Positions 61,435 through 64,000 of a stretch of DNA of 64,000 nucleotides are shown here, piece after piece. Both the position numbers and the translations under genes were made by a program. Numbering within the stretch: position 1 is the first letter of the stretch; each line of letters starts with the position of its first letter. Below the pieces are notes generated by a model that did no database searches, was not told the DNA's origin, and saw only the letters and a list, made by a program, of their open reading frames with translations. This DNA is from Bacteroidota bacterium (GTDB taxonomy: Bacteria; Bacteroidota; Bacteroidia; AKYH767-A; OLB10). The stretch is taken from assembly GCA_016709725.1 (NCBI GenBank), contig JADJMG010000001.1:496001-560000 (forward strand), read 5' to 3'.

Positions 61435-64000
61435 CTACGGCGTACTAAAATCGTAAAAAATCGTTCCACCACTCATCAGCACAGGTAACTTGCTCCATGT
61501 TTCAATTGAAGACAATTGTCTTACCACTAAATAGTACGATTGATTTAATAATCCTACTGGAACTGATAACGAAATATTTCCATAGATATCCATAACGGCT
61601 TGCGTCGAATGTACGAGCGCAAAAGGAAGATTTGCATTTCTCCATTGAATCTGTACTGTATCACAAAGCAAATTGTTCGTAGTGGCGCCAACGTTATAGA
61701 GTCGAGGAATCAATTCACCATTAAGCGCTTGCAATCCTTCGATCAAACATTTCACAGTAAGTACCGTAGAGCCTGTACATTGTTGAATTATCACTGGAGA
61801 GGCGTCACCACAATCGATCGTAACCGAATAACTTCCTGCTGCATAAATGTAAATGCTAGATGTGGTGGCTCCAGTACTCCACAAATAACTATTTCCGGCA
61901 GTAGCCGATAACAATACCGAATCGCCCGGACAAATCATGGAATCAGAAGCCGTAATGGTTGGATCAGGTATGTGTTTAAAAACAACATCATCAATTCGAT
62001 ATTGTGCAGATACTGTTGTTTGATAAAACCGTAAATGCAGATGAGTAGATTTAGGTATAGAACCCGTAGCAGTACGTAAATACCAACCGGCGCCACCCGT
62101 AATTACTGGGAAAGACAAGTCCGTAAAATTAATATTGTCAGTACTCACTTGCACCTTTAAATCTTGTCCGGTACTGATCGTCGTACTTTTATAAATACCA
62201 AAACTCACTTCCATGCTATTTGAGTACATGGTATTGATACCTGAAATTGTAAAATATCTCCCAACAATATTGGTGATAAAAATATTTGATCCAACACTTG
62301 CACCTGCATAGCCACCTGAAGGTTGTGTGATGCGTACATCGGCAGTACCCGACATAGTCAAAGCTACATTCTGAAATCCATTTGCATTTTCATGGCTCGC
62401 TATGGGAAAAGTACCTGTAGTAAGTCCCATGTTTTCAGAAAATAAGTTTTGCAAAAGAGGAGTTGATCCAATGCTTACATTAACGATATTACTTGTAGAC
62501 ACACATCCACTAGCAGAAGTTACACTAACGCTATACGAACCTGCAGCACTCACAGATATACTAGAAGTAGTAGCGCCTGTTGACCATAAATAACTTACTC
62601 CTGAACTTGCAGATAATGTTACAGCATTCCCTGAACATATTTGCAATGGTCCGACAGGAGAAACGACAGCTACCCCACCGTTAAGAATAGAAAAGGAACT
62701 TTGCGACATGGCATTGTTGGTATTGTTTACATCACCTGTTAAACTAGTAGATGCATTTACTAAATAAGTTCCCGCTATAGTAGCTGAATAATTAATTCCT
62801 AACGTTACAATAGTATCTTGTCCGGGTGCTAGCGATCCCGAACTTAGCAAAAGACTAAATGTCTCTGTTACATTATTCGGATTTTGGATAGATGCATTTA
62901 CGGTAACCAATGAATTATTAAAATTAATGGTACTGGATGCAAAATTATGGATACGTAGCTGTATCGTTCTGTTGGTAGATGGACAATAAGTTCCATTTGT
63001 CAGCAAAGCAGTTACACCGACATCACCTCCTAACGAAATGGGGAATGTAAATTTCATTGTCACAGGTAAGTGATCGGAAGCATTGTATAACGCATTGATG
63101 ATTGCAGGACTCGCAAAGGTATTGGTAGGATGATTCAATGAGTCATTAAAATGATTTCCATCATTACCAAAAGCTACTAATGAATTAGGAACTACTTCCA
63201 TCCCTCCTGACTGCGAAATGGCTTGAGAATATAATATCATATCAAAACGATCATCTAATCCCCCTTCTACACCGGCTCCAAAAAGTCGAGTTCTTGTTGA
63301 TTGTGTATGATAAATTGAATAAGCAGAGTCATTCCAGATTCCTGAAATATTTATCATGTCAATAAAATGTCCTTCGTTTCCGGATTGATCAAGTAACAAC
63401 TTTTGATACGCTGGTTCACTACTTGAATAGATATTAAAATCACCCATCACCATAAAATTAGAACCCGGCAATAATGCATTGGTCACTTTGCGCAAACTAT
63501 CTACTTCTGCGGTACGAATTTGTTCTTCTACTGAACCTGAGCTTGCTTTTAAATGTACTGCATAAACTCTTAGTGTATCGCCTGATGCAATATGCACCAA
63601 TTTAAATTCATAAATGTTTCTTAAATTAGTAATTATTGTTTTCGTATTAACGAATTGGAATTTTGATGTTTTATAAAAGAGTCCCGCATCCGTATCAGGT
63701 CCATTCACAAAAGTAGCTGCTCCATACTGAAGTGTAGAACTATTCATTACACCATTTAAAAACCAAGTGAATCCTGCGGTTGATTGAACCTCTTCAACCA
63801 CTAAAATATCTGGATTTATTGCTGCAATAGCAGTTCTATAAAATGGGTGACGTAATGCAGTATCTACTAAAGAGGCAGACCCTGAACTTATATCCGGATA
63901 TTTCAATAAATTGTAGGCAACCACCTTTACAGTATCATGCAATTGCGAATAGGCCAATACGGGAGCAAAGAATACGTATAGGAAGAATAAAAAACCAATA
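61435..64000 (-). CDS. Secreted endonuclease/exonuclease/phosphatase-fold protein with Ig-like domain (5' end cut by window edge)
   Basis: The frame stays open to the right edge. The bases 63958-64000 encode a hydrophobic signal core (GFLFFLYVFFAPVLA), so the true start lies beyond the window and the TTG at 63957 is not it. Nuclease-fold motifs follow in order: VVEEVQS, VMGDFNIYSSS, LDDRFDMIL and SDHLPVTMKF. Next come a CARDB-like part (VGVTALLTNGTYCP), an Ig-like domain (ICSGNAVTLSASSGVSYLWS), a lectin-like beta domain, a second short Ig-like segment (MICPGDSVLLSATAGNSYLW), and a C-terminal module (YYLVVRQLSSIETWSKLPV) known to recur in Bacteroidota secreted proteins. Confidence 0.8.
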   Translation of the reverse strand, partial: IGFLFFLYVFFAPVLAYSQLHDTVKVVAYNLLKYPDISSGSASLVDTALRHPFYRTAIAAINPDILVVEEVQSTAGFTWFLNGVMNSSTLQYGAATFVNGPDTDAGLFYKTSKFQFVNTKTIITNLRNIYEFKLVHIASGDTLRVYAVHLKASSGSVEEQIRTAEVDSLRKVTNALLPGSNFMVMGDFNIYSSSEPAYQKLLLDQSGNEGHFIDMINISGIWNDSAYSIYHTQSTRTRLFGAGVEGGLDDRFDMILYSQAISQSGGMEVVPNSLVAFGNDGNHFNDSLNHPTNTFASPAIINALYNASDHLPVTMKFTFPISLGGDVGVTALLTNGTYCPSTNRTIQLRIHNFASSTINFNNSLVTVNASIQNPNNVTETFSLLLSSGSLAPGQDTIVTLGINYSATIAGTYLVNASTSLTGDVNNTNNAMSQSSFSILNGGVAVVSPVGPLQICSGNAVTLSASSGVSYLWSTGATTSSISVSAAGSYSVSVTSASGCVSTSNIVNVSIGSTPLLQNLFSENMGLTTGTFPIASHENANGFQNVALTMSGTADVRITQPSGGYAGASVGSNIFITNIVGRYFTISGINTMYSNSMEVSFGIYKSTTISTGQDLKVQVSTDNINFTDLSFPVITGGAGWYLRTATGSIPKSTHLHLRFYQTTVSAQYRIDDVVFKHIPDPTITASDSMICPGDSVLLSATAGNSYLWSTGATTSSIYIYAAGSYSVTIDCGDASPVIIQQCTGSTVLTVKCLIEGLQALNGELIPRLYNVGATTNNLLCDTVQIQWRNANLPFALVHSTQAVMDIYGNISLSVPVGLLNQSYYLVVRQLSSIETWSKLPVLMSGGTIFYDFSTP

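Overview
The window comes from a member of the Bacteroidota. It is AT-rich. Secreted proteins end in type IX secretion (T9SS) sorting domains with the PNP...G(V/I)Y pattern, there is a SusC-like TonB receptor, and many -7 boxes fit TAnnTTTG or a TAnnTTYG variant. The flippase, sulfotransferases, DUF4270 lipoprotein and bactofilin are of Bacteroidota type. I recognised no rRNA, tRNA, CRISPR array, insertion sequence or prophage.

Layout. 0-10 kb: an edge-truncated YceI-like gene, a long leader, then a plus-strand sulfate activation operon (SLC13 permease, cysC, cysD, cysN, cysQ) with no reductive genes, then a metallophosphoesterase, a glycosyltransferase and a family 1 beta-glycosidase. 10-27 kb: a minus-strand block of secreted proteins around one TonB-dependent receptor. 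Five of them share an N-terminal module of about 250 residues that I cannot assign. They are joined by cohesin-like, dockerin-like, beta-helix and FISUMP proteins. Two of the five carry single-base frameshifts. 27-36 kb: a plus-strand polysaccharide locus (flippase, four tandem sulfotransferases, polymerase, GH5-like glycosidase, glycosyltransferase) in which most genes are broken. The cys operon would supply PAPS to these sulfotransferases and CysQ would clear the PAP by-product, so the two regions may form one sulfated-polysaccharide pathway.

36-45 kb: methyltransferase, glmS, DUF4270 lipoprotein, short glycogen synthase-like gene, CPBP protease and dusB. These are followed by a repeat-rich stretch with a bactofilin gene interrupted by a stop codon and two small ATP-synthase-associated genes without atpB. 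45-48 kb: a truncated group III haemoglobin, a MauG-like di-haem protein overlapping an MbnP-like lipoprotein (a probable copper-protein maturation pair) and a small membrane protein. 48-64 kb: a four-domain CHRD secreted protein, a fasciclin protein, a DnaJ-domain protein, dxr, rseP, a secreted hypothetical protein flanked by related intergenic repeats, an outer-membrane barrel, scpA, a flippase-like membrane protein, 3-hydroxyanthranilate dioxygenase, an atypical SDR, a DUF4258 protein and a secreted nuclease-like protein that runs off the right edge.

Broken genes lie only between 23.7 and 45.5 kb. Most lesions are single-base changes in homopolymers, so true decay and assembly error cannot be separated from the sequence alone. 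All family assignments were made by eye from motifs, without database searches.
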